Assembly: GCA_035296565.1 (NCBI GenBank)
Contig: DATHAQ010000048.1
Coordinates: 1-32,292 of the forward strand
DNA from: JACCZR01 sp035296565
GTDB taxonomy: Bacteria; Actinomycetota; Thermoleophilia; Solirubrobacterales; Thermoleophilaceae
Reading direction: 5' to 3'
DNA: 32,292 nucleotides
Positions 19,280 to 27,385 of the stretch are shown here, piece by piece. A program made the translations under genes and the position numbers. The notes under the pieces were generated by a model. That model searched no databases, was not told the DNA's origin, and worked only from the letters and a program-made list of their open reading frames with translations. The stretch's first letter is position 1. Every line of letters begins with the position of its first letter.

Positions 19280-20244
19280 TCCTCGGGGTCGAGACAAGCT
19301 GCGACGACACCTGCGCCGCCATCGTGAGCGAGGCGGGGGAGGTGCTGTCGAACGTGGTCTCCTCGCAGGGCCTGGCGCACGCGCCGTTCGGAGGGGTGGT
19401 GCCCGAGGTGGCCTCCCGCCACCACCTGGAGTTGATGGACGTCGTGATCGCAGACGCTTTTACCCGCGCGGGGGCTGCTCTGAGCGACGTGGAGCGCGTG
19501 GCGGTCACGCGCGGCCCGGGTCTTATCGGCGCGCTGCTGGTCGGCGTCTCGGCGGCGAAGGCGCTGGCCGCCGCGCGTGAGCTGCCACTCACCCCCGTCG
19601 ACCACCTGCACGGGCATGTGGTGGCCAGCACGCTCGGTTCGGAGCCGATCGAGCCGCCCTACGTCGTGCTGGTGGCCAGTGGAGGCCATACCTTCCTCGC
19701 GCGCGTGGACGAGCCGAGCACCTACGCGGTCCTCGGGCAGACCCTCGACGACGCCGCCGGCGAGGCGTTCGACAAGGGCGCCCGTCTGCTCGGCCTACCC
19801 TACCCCGGCGGGCCGCAGCTCGACCGCCTGGCCCGGGGCGGGAACCCGGAGGCGTTCGCCTTCCCGCGGGCCGCTCCGGGCGAAGGCCTGGACTTCTCCT
19901 TCAGCGGGCTCAAGACGGCGCTGCTCTACAAGCTGCGCGACGAGCCCGAGGCCGATCCCGCTGACCTCGCCGCCTCCTACCAGCGCGCCATCGTCGAGTC
20001 GCTGACCCGGCGCGTCGAGCAGGCGCTCGAGCGCGAGAGCCTGGAGCGGCTGGCGCTCGGCGGTGGCGTGGCGGCGAACTCCGAGCTGCGCGGTTCAGCC
20101 CGCTCGATGGGGGTATCGGTGTGGGTCCCGCCCGTGGACCTCTGCACCGACAACGCCGCGATGATCGCCGGGGCGGCGCGGTTCCTCGAGCCCGTCGCCT
20201 ACCCCGGCTACCTGAAGCTCGACGCCGCCGCGCGCCTCGCATGA
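19276..20244 (+). CDS. tsaD: tRNA t6A transferase TsaD
   Basis: TsaD transfers the threonylcarbamoyl group from threonylcarbamoyl-AMP to adenosine 37 of tRNA. The N-terminus MILGVETSCDDTCAAIV is the classical family start. The metal-binding H-x3-H pair is His110 and His114 in DHLHGH, SGGHT is at 135-139, the GLPYPGGPQLD region follows, and the final metal ligand lies in CTDNAAMIAGAA. Length 322 residues is slightly shorter than the usual 335-345, without any visible missing motif. The GTG start at 19276 overlaps the rimI stop (GTGA); the upstream extension of the frame is a shadow of rimI. It overlaps the glutaredoxin-like gene by ATGA. Confidence 0.96.
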   Translation: MILGVETSCDDTCAAIVSEAGEVLSNVVSSQGLAHAPFGGVVPEVASRHHLELMDVVIADAFTRAGAALSDVERVAVTRGPGLIGALLVGVSAAKALAAARELPLTPVDHLHGHVVASTLGSEPIEPPYVVLVASGGHTFLARVDEPSTYAVLGQTLDDAAGEAFDKGARLLGLPYPGGPQLDRLARGGNPEAFAFPRAAPGEGLDFSFSGLKTALLYKLRDEPEADPADLAASYQRAIVESLTRRVEQALERESLERLALGGGVAANSELRGSARSMGVSVWVPPVDLCTDNAAMIAGAARFLEPVAYPGYLKLDAAARLA

Positions 20245-20486
20245 CCCTCGTCAGGCTCTACGGCAAGCCCGGCTGCCACCTCTGCGACGACGCGCGCGAG
20301 GCGGTCCAGACCGTGCGCGCGGACGTCGGGTTCGAGGTCGAAGAAGTCGACATCACGCTCGATCCGGTGCTCGCGAACCGGCTCGGGGAGCGGATTCCGG
20401 TGGTCACGATCGACGGCTTGGAGGTGTTCGAGTACTTCGTCGACGCGGGGGAGCTCCGCAGGCGCGTCGGTATGGTTCGACCGTGA
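20241..20486 (+). CDS. Glutaredoxin-like thiol protein
   Basis: An 81-residue thioredoxin-fold protein with a CHLC active site (Cys12 and Cys15) after the first strand VRLYGKPG, and the cis-proline in RIPVVTIDG. The length and the DDAREAVQTVR helix match the glutaredoxin-like (DUF836-type) family. In many actinobacteria a gene of this kind is directly before rex, as here. Because most actinobacteria use mycothiol, the partner thiol may be mycothiol or none; the sequence does not tell. It is joined to tsaD (ATGA) and rex (GTGA) by overlaps. Confidence 0.88.
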   Translation: MTLVRLYGKPGCHLCDDAREAVQTVRADVGFEVEEVDITLDPVLANRLGERIPVVTIDGLEVFEYFVDAGELRRRVGMVRP

Positions 20487-21154
20487 GCTTCCAGGAGCCC
20501 GCCGCGGGCGCTCAGGGGCTGATCGACGGCAACTCCGAGCGGCTCTCGCTGGGGGTGGCCGCGCGCCTCTCGCGCTATCTCCAGGTGCTGACACAGGCCC
20601 GCAAGATGGGCAAGCAGACCATCTCCTCCCAGGAGCTGGCCGACTACACGCACGTGAACTCGACGCAGATCCGACGCGACCTGTCGGGGTTCGGCAAATT
20701 CGGCAAGCGCGGGGTGGGCTACAACGTCGACTCGCTGCATTCGCAGATCCGCAAGATCCTGCGGACCAGCGGGCAGCACAACATCGCGCTGTTCGGCGCC
20801 GGCCACCTGGGCCAGGCGATCGCCGGCTCGGCGGTGTTCGCCGACCACGGCTTTCGCATCGTCGCCCTTTTCGACACCGACCCCGGCCGGATCGGCACAC
20901 GCGTCGGGGAGAACCTGACGGTGCGCACCTACGAGGACCTCGAGACCGTCATTCGCGACGAGGACGTGGTGGTGGGCGTGCTGGCGGTTCCCACCGAGGC
21001 GGCCCAGAGCGTGGCCGACGACCTGGTCGAGGCCGGCGTGCGGATCATCTTCAACTACTCGGAGGCGCTGCTCCAAGTGCCGCCGGAGGTCACGGTCCAT
21101 ACCTCGAGCCCGGCGGTCGACCTCCTGTACGCGCTGTACTTCTACCTCACCTAG
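20483..21154 (+). CDS. rex: Redox-sensing transcriptional repressor Rex
   Basis: Rex senses the NADH/NAD+ ratio and represses respiratory and fermentative genes when NADH is low. The N-terminal winged-helix domain shows ISSQELADYTHVNSTQIRRD (48-67) followed by GFGKFGKRGVGY (69-80). The Rossmann domain starts with NIALFGAGHLGQAI (GAGHLG at 105-110), and the C-terminal helix AVDLLYALYFYLT is the domain-swapped dimer part. Length 223 residues is normal for the group. GTG start overlaps the preceding stop. In Streptomyces rex is followed by hemA as I recall; here it is followed after three bases by a GCS2-type ligase gene. No Rex operator (TGTGAA-N6-TTCACA type) is seen in the window. Confidence 0.95.
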   Translation: MSFQEPAAGAQGLIDGNSERLSLGVAARLSRYLQVLTQARKMGKQTISSQELADYTHVNSTQIRRDLSGFGKFGKRGVGYNVDSLHSQIRKILRTSGQHNIALFGAGHLGQAIAGSAVFADHGFRIVALFDTDPGRIGTRVGENLTVRTYEDLETVIRDEDVVVGVLAVPTEAAQSVADDLVEAGVRIIFNYSEALLQVPPEVTVHTSSPAVDLLYALYFYLT

Positions 21155-21157
21155 CCC

Positions 21158-22306
21158 ATGACGATCGACATGGCCAAGGCACGCGAGGTCTTCGAGGCCT
21201 CCGAGGACTTCACGGTGGGCCTCGAGGAGGAGTTCGGGATCGTCGACCCCTCGACGCTGGCGCTGGACAACCGCTACGCGGAGCTCTCGGCGGCCGCGCT
21301 GGACGACCCCGTGCTGGCCGACTCGGTGGCGGGCGAGCTGATCGAGTCCGAGATCGAGATCCGCTCCGGCCGGGGGGCGACCTTCGGCGAGGCGGTGCAG
21401 CAGCAGGAGGCCGCGCGGCCGCGGCTGTTCGCCCTCGCGGAGGACCACGGCGCGCAGCTGGTGGCCACGGGCACGCACCCGTTCAGCCCCTGGCAGGACC
21501 AGCGCATCATCGACACCGAGCACTACCAGCGCCTGAACGCGGACCTCGGCTACGTGGCGTGGCGCAACAACACCTTCTCGCTGCACGTGCACATCGGGAT
21601 CAAGGGCGCGGACCGGGCGATCGCGGTGTGCGACCGCCTGCGGCCGATCCTGCCCGAGCTGCTGGCCATTTCGGCCAACTCGCCCTTCCTCGACGGGCGG
21701 GACTCGGGCCTGCACTCCGTGCGAAGCCAGATCTTCACCAAGAGCTTCCCGCGCTGTGGGATCCCCGACCACTTCGGCAGCTGGCAGGCCTACGCGGACT
21801 ACGTCGACTTGCTGGGCAGGACCGGCTCGCTCATCGAGCACACGCAGCTGTGGTGGAGCGTGCGGCCGCACCCCGCCTTCGGCACGGTCGAGGTCCGCAT
21901 CTGCGACGCCCAGTCGTCGGCCGGCGAGTCCACCGCTCTGGCCGGGCTGATCACCGCCTGTGCGGCGCAGTCGGCACTCGACTACGACGAAGGAGTCGCC
22001 TTCACCGACCCGCCGCCGCGACTGGTGGAGGAGAACTTCTGGCGGGCCATCCGCCACGGGCTCGACGGCCGCATGATCGACCTCGAGCGCGCCGAGGAGT
22101 TCCCGGCCGCGGCGCTGGGCGACCGACTGCTGGCCTGGACGGCCCCGGCCCGCGGCGCGCTGGGGCTCGATCCCGCGCTGCCGAGCCGCAACGGCGCCCA
22201 GCGCCAGCGGGCCGCGCTTGCCGAGGGGGCGACCATCGAGGACGTCTTCGCCTCCGAGGTCGAGCTCAGCCGCGATACCTATGCACGCGAGGAGGTCAGG
22301 ACATGA
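21158..22306 (+). CDS. Carboxylate-amine ligase, GCS2/YbdK family
   Basis: A 382-residue member of the glutamate-cysteine ligase 2 family. The N-terminal motif FTVGLEEEFGIVD holds the metal-binding glutamates; NTFSLHVHIGIKG and QLWWSVRPHPAFGTVEVRICD are the central conserved blocks. YbdK-type enzymes form gamma-glutamyl bonds, and in E. coli the activity with cysteine is weak; in some actinobacteria related ligases (EgtA) feed ergothioneine synthesis. Which amine is used here is unknown. It follows rex by three bases and is presumably co-transcribed. ATG at 21158 is a clear start; MTID then MAK gives a second Met four codons on. It overlaps the next gene by ATGA. Confidence 0.9.
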   Translation: MTIDMAKAREVFEASEDFTVGLEEEFGIVDPSTLALDNRYAELSAAALDDPVLADSVAGELIESEIEIRSGRGATFGEAVQQQEAARPRLFALAEDHGAQLVATGTHPFSPWQDQRIIDTEHYQRLNADLGYVAWRNNTFSLHVHIGIKGADRAIAVCDRLRPILPELLAISANSPFLDGRDSGLHSVRSQIFTKSFPRCGIPDHFGSWQAYADYVDLLGRTGSLIEHTQLWWSVRPHPAFGTVEVRICDAQSSAGESTALAGLITACAAQSALDYDEGVAFTDPPPRLVEENFWRAIRHGLDGRMIDLERAEEFPAAALGDRLLAWTAPARGALGLDPALPSRNGAQRQRAALAEGATIEDVFASEVELSRDTYAREEVRT

Positions 22307-22680
22307 GTGCCCAGGAGCCGTCCGAGGAGGAGATGCGCGAGGCGCTGAAGCAGCTGCGCGTCAGCGACGTGCTGCTTCAGACAGTGGTGACGCTGGTCAA
22401 CCTGACCGGCCGCCGGCTGACAGCAGAGGGCGAGAAGGACCTCGAGCAGGCCCATGAGGGCATCGAGGCCGTGCGGGTGCTGCTGCCCCTCTGCCCGCAG
22501 GACGAGCTGGCCCCGATCCGAGATGCCCTCAGCCAGCTCCAGATGATCTACGTCCGCGAGACGGGAGGCGAGGCCGGGCCGGAGGCGCCGCAGGCCGAGC
22601 AGGGCCAGCCCTCGCCGGAGGCCGAGGAGCCCAAGCCACCGGATCAGCCCTCCAGGATTTGGACGCCTCCGGGGAGCTAG
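22303..22680 (+). CDS. DUF1844 family protein
   Basis: A 125-residue protein with an N-terminal helical DUF1844 domain, recognisable by SDVLLQTVVTLVNLTGRRL and the AHEGIEAVRVLLPLCPQDELAPIRDALSQLQ region, and a disordered proline/glutamate tail (from about residue 90). The function is unknown. Such genes are found in many bacteria beside housekeeping genes. The ATG start at 22303 overlaps the ligase stop and follows GGAGG (22291-22295) by seven bases. Its stop lies 19 bases inside the next gene, so it appears coupled both ways. Confidence 0.88.
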   Translation: MSAQEPSEEEMREALKQLRVSDVLLQTVVTLVNLTGRRLTAEGEKDLEQAHEGIEAVRVLLPLCPQDELAPIRDALSQLQMIYVRETGGEAGPEAPQAEQGQPSPEAEEPKPPDQPSRIWTPPGS

Positions 22681-23498
22681 AACCCTCGAGTTCGCAGAGC
22701 TCGGCCGGCCAGCCCCCGGCCCGCGCTCCGGAACCGGTAGGGGTCTTCGGCGGGTCGGGCTTCTACCGCTTCCTCGACGACGTCGAGGAGGTGGCGGTGG
22801 ACACGCCCTACGGGCCGCCCTCGGCCCGGATACGCATCGGCGAGATCGAGGGCCGTCGGGTGGCCTTCATGCCCCGCCACGGCGACGAGCACCAGCTGCC
22901 CGCCCACCGGGTCAACTACCGGGCGAACCTGTGGGCCATGGCCGACATCGGCGTGCGCCGGCTCATCGGCCCGTTCGCCTGCGGCTCGCTGACCGCCAAG
23001 CTCCCGCCCGGCAGCTTCGTCGTTGTCGACCAGTTCGTCGACCGCACCTCCGGCCGCGAGGACACCTTCTACGACGGCCCGCAGACCACCCATGTGGCCG
23101 CCGCCGACCCCTACTGCCCCGACCTCGGGCGGGTCCTCGCCCAGGCCGGGGACGTGGTGAACGGCGGGACCGTCGTGGTCATCCAGGGCCCGCGCTTCTC
23201 CACACGCGCCGAATCGCGCTGGTTCGCCGACTCGGGGTTCGACCTCGTGAACATGACCCAGTACCCCGAGGCCTGGCTCGCCCGCGAGCTGGAGCTCTGC
23301 TACGCGGGCCTGGGCTTGGTCACCGACTACGACGTCGGGATGCACGGGGTGGAGGCGGTCACTGCGGAACAGGCGTTCGGTGTCTTCGCCGACAACCTCG
23401 CTAGACTCCGCGCGCTCTTGTTCCGAGCGGTCCCGATGGTCGGGCCGCAGCCTCAGGACGTCTGCGCCTCTGCTCTCACGAGCGCGATCGTCCACTAA
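22659..23498 (+). CDS. mtnP: 5'-methylthioadenosine phosphorylase-like enzyme
   Basis: The protein belongs to the PNP/MTAP family, cleaving a purine nucleoside with phosphate. Motifs are VFGGSGFYRFL, the phosphate-binding MPRHGDEHQLPAHRVNYRAN, GPFACGSL, DQFVDRTSGRED, VVIQGPRFSTRAESRWF and NMTQYPEAWLARELELCYA, ending TDYDVG. The DYD pair is found in adenine-type (MTA) members rather than the Asn of guanine/hypoxanthine types, so MTA is the likely substrate, though related enzymes use methylthioinosine. The 279-residue form starts at TTG 22659, with only AGGA one base before it, and overlaps the DUF1844 gene by 22 bases. A short low-complexity extension of about 25 residues precedes the domain. 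No other methionine salvage gene is nearby. Confidence 0.88.
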   Translation: MDASGELEPSSSQSSAGQPPARAPEPVGVFGGSGFYRFLDDVEEVAVDTPYGPPSARIRIGEIEGRRVAFMPRHGDEHQLPAHRVNYRANLWAMADIGVRRLIGPFACGSLTAKLPPGSFVVVDQFVDRTSGREDTFYDGPQTTHVAAADPYCPDLGRVLAQAGDVVNGGTVVVIQGPRFSTRAESRWFADSGFDLVNMTQYPEAWLARELELCYAGLGLVTDYDVGMHGVEAVTAEQAFGVFADNLARLRALLFRAVPMVGPQPQDVCASALTSAIVH

Positions 23499-23518
23499 GC
23501 CCTCCGGAGGACTCACAG

Positions 23519-25594
23519 TTGACTGAATTCCTGACCGACTACGGCGTGATCATCGCGCTCGTCTGCGCCGCCGCCGCCGTGGTCTATGGCGTGCTCACGA
23601 CCCGCTGGCTGCTGGCCAAGTCGCCCGGCAACGAGGAGATGCAGTCGCTCTCGCTCGCCGTGCAGGAGGGAGCGCGCGCCTACCTGACCCGCCAGTACCA
23701 GATCATCGGCATCGTCGCCGTGGTCCTGGCGGTGACACTGGCCATCGCGGTCGACGTCCGCACCGCGATCGGCTTCCTCATCGGCGGCTCCTTTTCCGCG
23801 GCGGCCGGCTTCATCGGCATGAACGTGTCGGTACGGGCCAACGCCCGGGTGGCGGAGACCGCCCGGGGCGGCGTGGCGCCGGCGCTGCAGGTGGCGTTCA
23901 AGGGCGGTGCCATCACCGGCATGCTGGTGGCGGGGCTCGCCCTGCTGGGCGTGGCGGGCTACTACGGGGTCCTGCAGCTGTTCGACGTCGACAGGAAGGA
24001 CGCCATCGATGCCCTGGTGGGCCTCGGCTTCGGCGGCTCGCTGATCTCCGTGTTCGCTCGTCTGGGCGGCGGCATCTTCACCAAGGCCGCCGACGTGGGC
24101 GCTGACATCGTCGGAAAGATCGAGGCCGGCATCCCCGAGGACGACCCGCGCAACCCGGCCGTGATTGCCGACAACGTCGGCGACAACGTGGGCGACTGCG
24201 CGGGCATGGCGGCCGACCTCTTCGAGACCTACGCGGTCACCGCCGTCGCCGTGATGCTGCTCGGCGTCCTCACCTTCAACCAGCTCGGCGAGGTGGCCGT
24301 GTATCCGCTGGTTATCGGCGGCGTCTCCATCCTTGCGTCGATCATCGGCACCTTCGCGGTGCGCAGCAGCACGGGCAATGTGGAGCGCGCTCTGTACCAG
24401 GGCCTGATCGTCTCGGGCCTCATCGCGGCGGTCGCCTTCCTTCCCGTGACGCTGTGGCTCATGGATGACCTCAGCGTCCAGGCCAGCGCCTCCGCTCTGC
24501 TGAAGGGCGGCGCCGAGGGCGCGTCGGGCATCGACTTCTACATCTGCACCCTCATCGGCATCGCCGTCACCGCGGGGCTGTTCGTCATCACCGACTACTA
24601 CACGTCGACCCGCTTCCGGCCGGTGCGCACGACCGCGCGGGCGTCGCAGACCGGTCACGCGACCAACATCATCCAGGGGCTGGCGCAGGGCTTCCAGTCC
24701 ACGGCGCTGCCGGCGATCCTGATCGCGCTCGGAATCCTGTTCGCCAACGAGCTGGGCGGCATCTATGGCATCGGCGTGGCGGTCATGGCGCAGCTGTCGC
24801 TGACCGGCCTGATCGTGGCGCTCGACGCCTTCGGCCCGATCACCGACAACGCGGGCGGCATCGCCGAGATGGCCGAGCTGCCCGAGGAGGTGCGCAACGT
24901 CACCGACCCCCTCGACGCGGTCGGCAACACCACCAAGGCCGTGACCAAGGGCTACGCGATCGGCTCGGCCGTGCTGGCGGCGCTCGTGCTGTTCGCGGCC
25001 TTCATCGAGGAGCTGCGCGCAGAGGCGGGAGGCACGGCGACGAACTTCGACATCTCCCAGCCGGAGGTCCTCATCGGGCTGCTGATCGGCGGCATGATGG
25101 TCTACCTCTTCGCGGCGCTTTCGATCGAGTCCGTCGGGCGCGCCGGGGGCGAGGTTGTCGAGGAGGTGCGCCGGCAGTTCAAGGAGAAGCCGGGGATCAT
25201 GGACCGCACCGAGAAGCCCGACTACGCAAAGGCGGTCGCGATCGTGACCGCCACGGCTCAGCGGGAGATGATCATCCCCGCGCTGATCCCGATCGTGGTG
25301 ACGGTGGTGGTCGGCCTCCTGTCCGCCCAGGCGCTCGGCGGCCTGCTCATCGGCGTGATCGTGGTGGGCTTCTTCGCGGCGGTCTCGATGACCGCCGGCG
25401 GCGGCGCCTGGGATAACGCCAAGAAGCTGATCGAGGACGGCGAATTCGGGGGCAAGGGGTCCGAGGCACACGAGGCCTCGATCACCGGCGATACCGTGGG
25501 CGATCCTTACAAGGACACCGCGGGCCCGGCGATCAACCCGATGATCAAGGTCGCCAACATCGTGGCGATTCTCATCATCCCGTTCCTGGTCTGA
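23519..25594 (+). CDS. hppA: Proton-pumping membrane pyrophosphatase, K+-independent type
   Basis: This enzyme hydrolyses pyrophosphate and pumps H+ across the membrane. The 691-residue protein has about 15-16 predicted membrane helices. Catalytic segments are DVGADIVGKIEAGIPEDDPRNP and DNVGDNVGDCAGMAADLFE, then GPITDNAGGIAEM and DNAKKLIEDG near the end. GNTTKAVTKG (469-478) has Lys473 where K+-dependent pumps have Ala (GNTTAA), the known mark of the K+-independent subclass; the pumped ion is therefore most likely H+. The start is TTG at 23519 with GGAGG at 23506-23510. It may use pyrophosphate from tRNA, DNA and nucleotide metabolism. The gene stands alone, between mtnP and a repeat cluster. 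Confidence 0.97.
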   Translation: MTEFLTDYGVIIALVCAAAAVVYGVLTTRWLLAKSPGNEEMQSLSLAVQEGARAYLTRQYQIIGIVAVVLAVTLAIAVDVRTAIGFLIGGSFSAAAGFIGMNVSVRANARVAETARGGVAPALQVAFKGGAITGMLVAGLALLGVAGYYGVLQLFDVDRKDAIDALVGLGFGGSLISVFARLGGGIFTKAADVGADIVGKIEAGIPEDDPRNPAVIADNVGDNVGDCAGMAADLFETYAVTAVAVMLLGVLTFNQLGEVAVYPLVIGGVSILASIIGTFAVRSSTGNVERALYQGLIVSGLIAAVAFLPVTLWLMDDLSVQASASALLKGGAEGASGIDFYICTLIGIAVTAGLFVITDYYTSTRFRPVRTTARASQTGHATNIIQGLAQGFQSTALPAILIALGILFANELGGIYGIGVAVMAQLSLTGLIVALDAFGPITDNAGGIAEMAELPEEVRNVTDPLDAVGNTTKAVTKGYAIGSAVLAALVLFAAFIEELRAEAGGTATNFDISQPEVLIGLLIGGMMVYLFAALSIESVGRAGGEVVEEVRRQFKEKPGIMDRTEKPDYAKAVAIVTATAQREMIIPALIPIVVTVVVGLLSAQALGGLLIGVIVVGFFAAVSMTAGGGAWDNAKKLIEDGEFGGKGSEAHEASITGDTVGDPYKDTAGPAINPMIKVANIVAILIIPFLV

Positions 25595-25634
25595 TACTCG
25601 ACTCACTTGGCTCCGGCCGCTCGGTGGGGCGTCC

Positions 25635-25816
25635 GGGGCGGCTTCGCTCCTCAGGAGGCGGGACTGCGCCTCCCTCGGAGCAAAGCCGCCCCGTCCGCCT
25701 CTCGGCAGGGTCACACTCCTCGGGCGGGGTCACACTCTTCGGGAGGCGGGACTTGAGCCTCCCTCGGAGCAAAAGCCGCCCCGTCCGCCCCTCGGCAGGG
25801 TCAGTTCTTCGAAAGG
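25635..25816. repeat. REP-like palindromic repeat cluster after hppA
   Basis: Two direct copies of about 60 bases, 25654-25713 and 25742-25803, are alike at nearly all positions. Each holds the small hairpin GGAGGC...GCCTCC. In addition GGGGCGGCTTCGCTCC (25635-25650) is inverted against GGAGCAAAGCCGCCCC (25677-25692) with one mismatch, making a long nested hairpin around the first copy. A shorter unit, GGGTCACACTCxTCGGG, occurs at 25708 and 25727, with a degenerate third copy near 25798. The cluster sits between convergent hppA and the flavin monooxygenase, and its last unit contains the stop codon of the latter. It may act as a terminator for both, or be a mobile REP/MITE-type element. Confidence 0.75.
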
Positions 25817-27270
25817 GCTCGCTCTGGGGATTGCAGCTCGTCCGCGATCGCGCCCAGGCCGAAGCCGCGCAGCGCGTCCACGTCGGCCGGATCGACCGGT
25901 GAGCGGGGCGATGCCGCCAGCTGCTCGCGGAAGCGGTGGGCGGCCTCGGGCTGGGCGCCTGGGCCGTCGAGGCGGTAGCGCGGAGGCAGCATCGGCCCGA
26001 AGAGCCACGGCTCGGAGAGGTCGGGTCGGGCGACCAGGTCCGGCGCCACGCCGAGCTCCTCGGCCAGCGTGAACGCGAGGGCGTTGTGAGGGTCGAGCGG
26101 CGGCCGGGGCTTGGCAATCAACTCGCGCATGTGCGCCTCGTCGGGAAGGGGCACCTCCCCGGCGAACACGCCCACGATCCAGCGGGCCTGTAGCTCTAGC
26201 AGCGGGAAGTACGGGCCCTGCGCCAGGTACTGGCCCATTACGCCGAAGCCGGGCAGGTCGGGATGCAGCGTTCGCTGGTAGAGAGCGAGGTCGGGCCCGA
26301 GCACACCCCACACCTCGTCGTCCAGGTATGGGATGTCGACGTCGTAGCCGGTTGCGCAGACGATGGCCTCGACCGTCTCCTGTGAGCCGTCGGTGAAGGT
26401 CACGGTCCGGTCGTCGATCCCGGCGATTCCGGGCCGGCAGGTGATGCTCCCGTCGGCGACCTGCGCGAGGTAGTCCTGGCACAGCGAGATGCCGGCGGCG
26501 AAGAAGTCGGGGTCGGGCCGCGGCGCGCCGAAGTCGGCCGGGTCCCCGGCGACGCGCAGGACCTTCTCCCGCAGCACGCGGCCCACCTCCTCCCGCGGGA
26601 GCCCGCGACGCTGGAGCGCGCCGAACATCGTGTACCACTCCCAGTCCGACGAAACGCTGTCGACGACCTTGCTGATCACGTAGCGCGGCTTGCGGAACCC
26701 GGAGACCACAGGGGCAACGCGGGCGAGATCCGAGGCAATCTCCAGCCCGCTGATGCCGTTGCCGTACACGAGCGTGGGCCGGTCGGCGAAGGCGTCCGCG
26801 CCGGGGTAGTCGAAGGCGTGCAGCAGCTCGCCCCCGAAGCCCTCGAGCGACCGGAGCGAGCAGGGCTTGGAGAAGCGCCCCGAGGCCACCACCACGCCGT
26901 CGAAGGGCTCGCCGTCCACCGTCCAGCTTGGCGCGACCCGGCGCACGCGCGCGTTTAGCCGGATGCGGTCGGTCACCCCGAAGTGCGCGGCGTAGTCGCG
27001 CAGGTAGGCGTGGATCTGGAGGGCGGTGGGGTGGAGGGGGTGCTCGGCGGGCGCCGGGAAGTCCGAGAAGGCGGTCATGGCCCGACTCGTGTTGGTGCGC
27101 ATCCCCGGCCACACCCCGCTGTAGGGGGCGCGAGTGCTCCACTGGCCGCCGAGGTCGTCCCCGGCCTCGAAGACCGTGGTGTCGAAGCCGGCCTCGAGCG
27201 CATGCTTTGCCACGGCGAGCCCGCTGGGCCCGGCGCCGATGACGGCTATCCGGCCGCCCGAAGGAAGCAT
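25801..27270 (-). CDS. Flavin-containing monooxygenase
   Basis: A 489-residue FAD and NADPH-dependent monooxygenase. The FAD motif GAGPSG is at about 12-17, the FMO-identifying motif FGGELLHAFDY fits FxGxxxHxxxY, the NADPH motif is GNGISGLEIA, and ATGYD marks the end of the FAD domain. These enzymes add one oxygen atom to soft nucleophiles or ketones (Baeyer-Villiger type); the substrate is not known. ATG at 27270 is chosen because it lies directly before the FAD motif; the frame remains open further up to 27423 as a shadow. TAGCTT (27284-27279) precedes the ATG by eight bases, a possible -10. Its stop is within the repeat cluster. Confidence 0.88.
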   Translation of the reverse strand: MLPSGGRIAVIGAGPSGLAVAKHALEAGFDTTVFEAGDDLGGQWSTRAPYSGVWPGMRTNTSRAMTAFSDFPAPAEHPLHPTALQIHAYLRDYAAHFGVTDRIRLNARVRRVAPSWTVDGEPFDGVVVASGRFSKPCSLRSLEGFGGELLHAFDYPGADAFADRPTLVYGNGISGLEIASDLARVAPVVSGFRKPRYVISKVVDSVSSDWEWYTMFGALQRRGLPREEVGRVLREKVLRVAGDPADFGAPRPDPDFFAAGISLCQDYLAQVADGSITCRPGIAGIDDRTVTFTDGSQETVEAIVCATGYDVDIPYLDDEVWGVLGPDLALYQRTLHPDLPGFGVMGQYLAQGPYFPLLELQARWIVGVFAGEVPLPDEAHMRELIAKPRPPLDPHNALAFTLAEELGVAPDLVARPDLSEPWLFGPMLPPRYRLDGPGAQPEAAHRFREQLAASPRSPVDPADVDALRGFGLGAIADELQSPERALSKN

Positions 27271-27278
27271 CGTGGGCC

Positions 27279-27284
27279 AAGCTA
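27279..27284 (-). promoter_or_regulatory. Candidate -10 element of the monooxygenase gene
   Basis: Read on the minus strand, TAGCTT lies eight bases before the ATG at 27270. This is the same arrangement as at uvrA and the LysE gene. Confidence 0.3.
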
Positions 27285-27385
27285 GCCCATATCCGGCCGC
27301 CCCGGGGGCCGCGCAGCGGAGGCTTATCGGGCGGCCGGGGCCCAGCCCACTGATCGGGGCGCCCATCTGCGTCGTAGTACTGGGC

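Noticed and set aside
23513..25714. 733-residue open frame on the minus strand across hppA
   Set aside because: It is the shadow of a well-conserved membrane pyrophosphatase; its composition (H, D, R, Q-rich) is that of an antisense translation.
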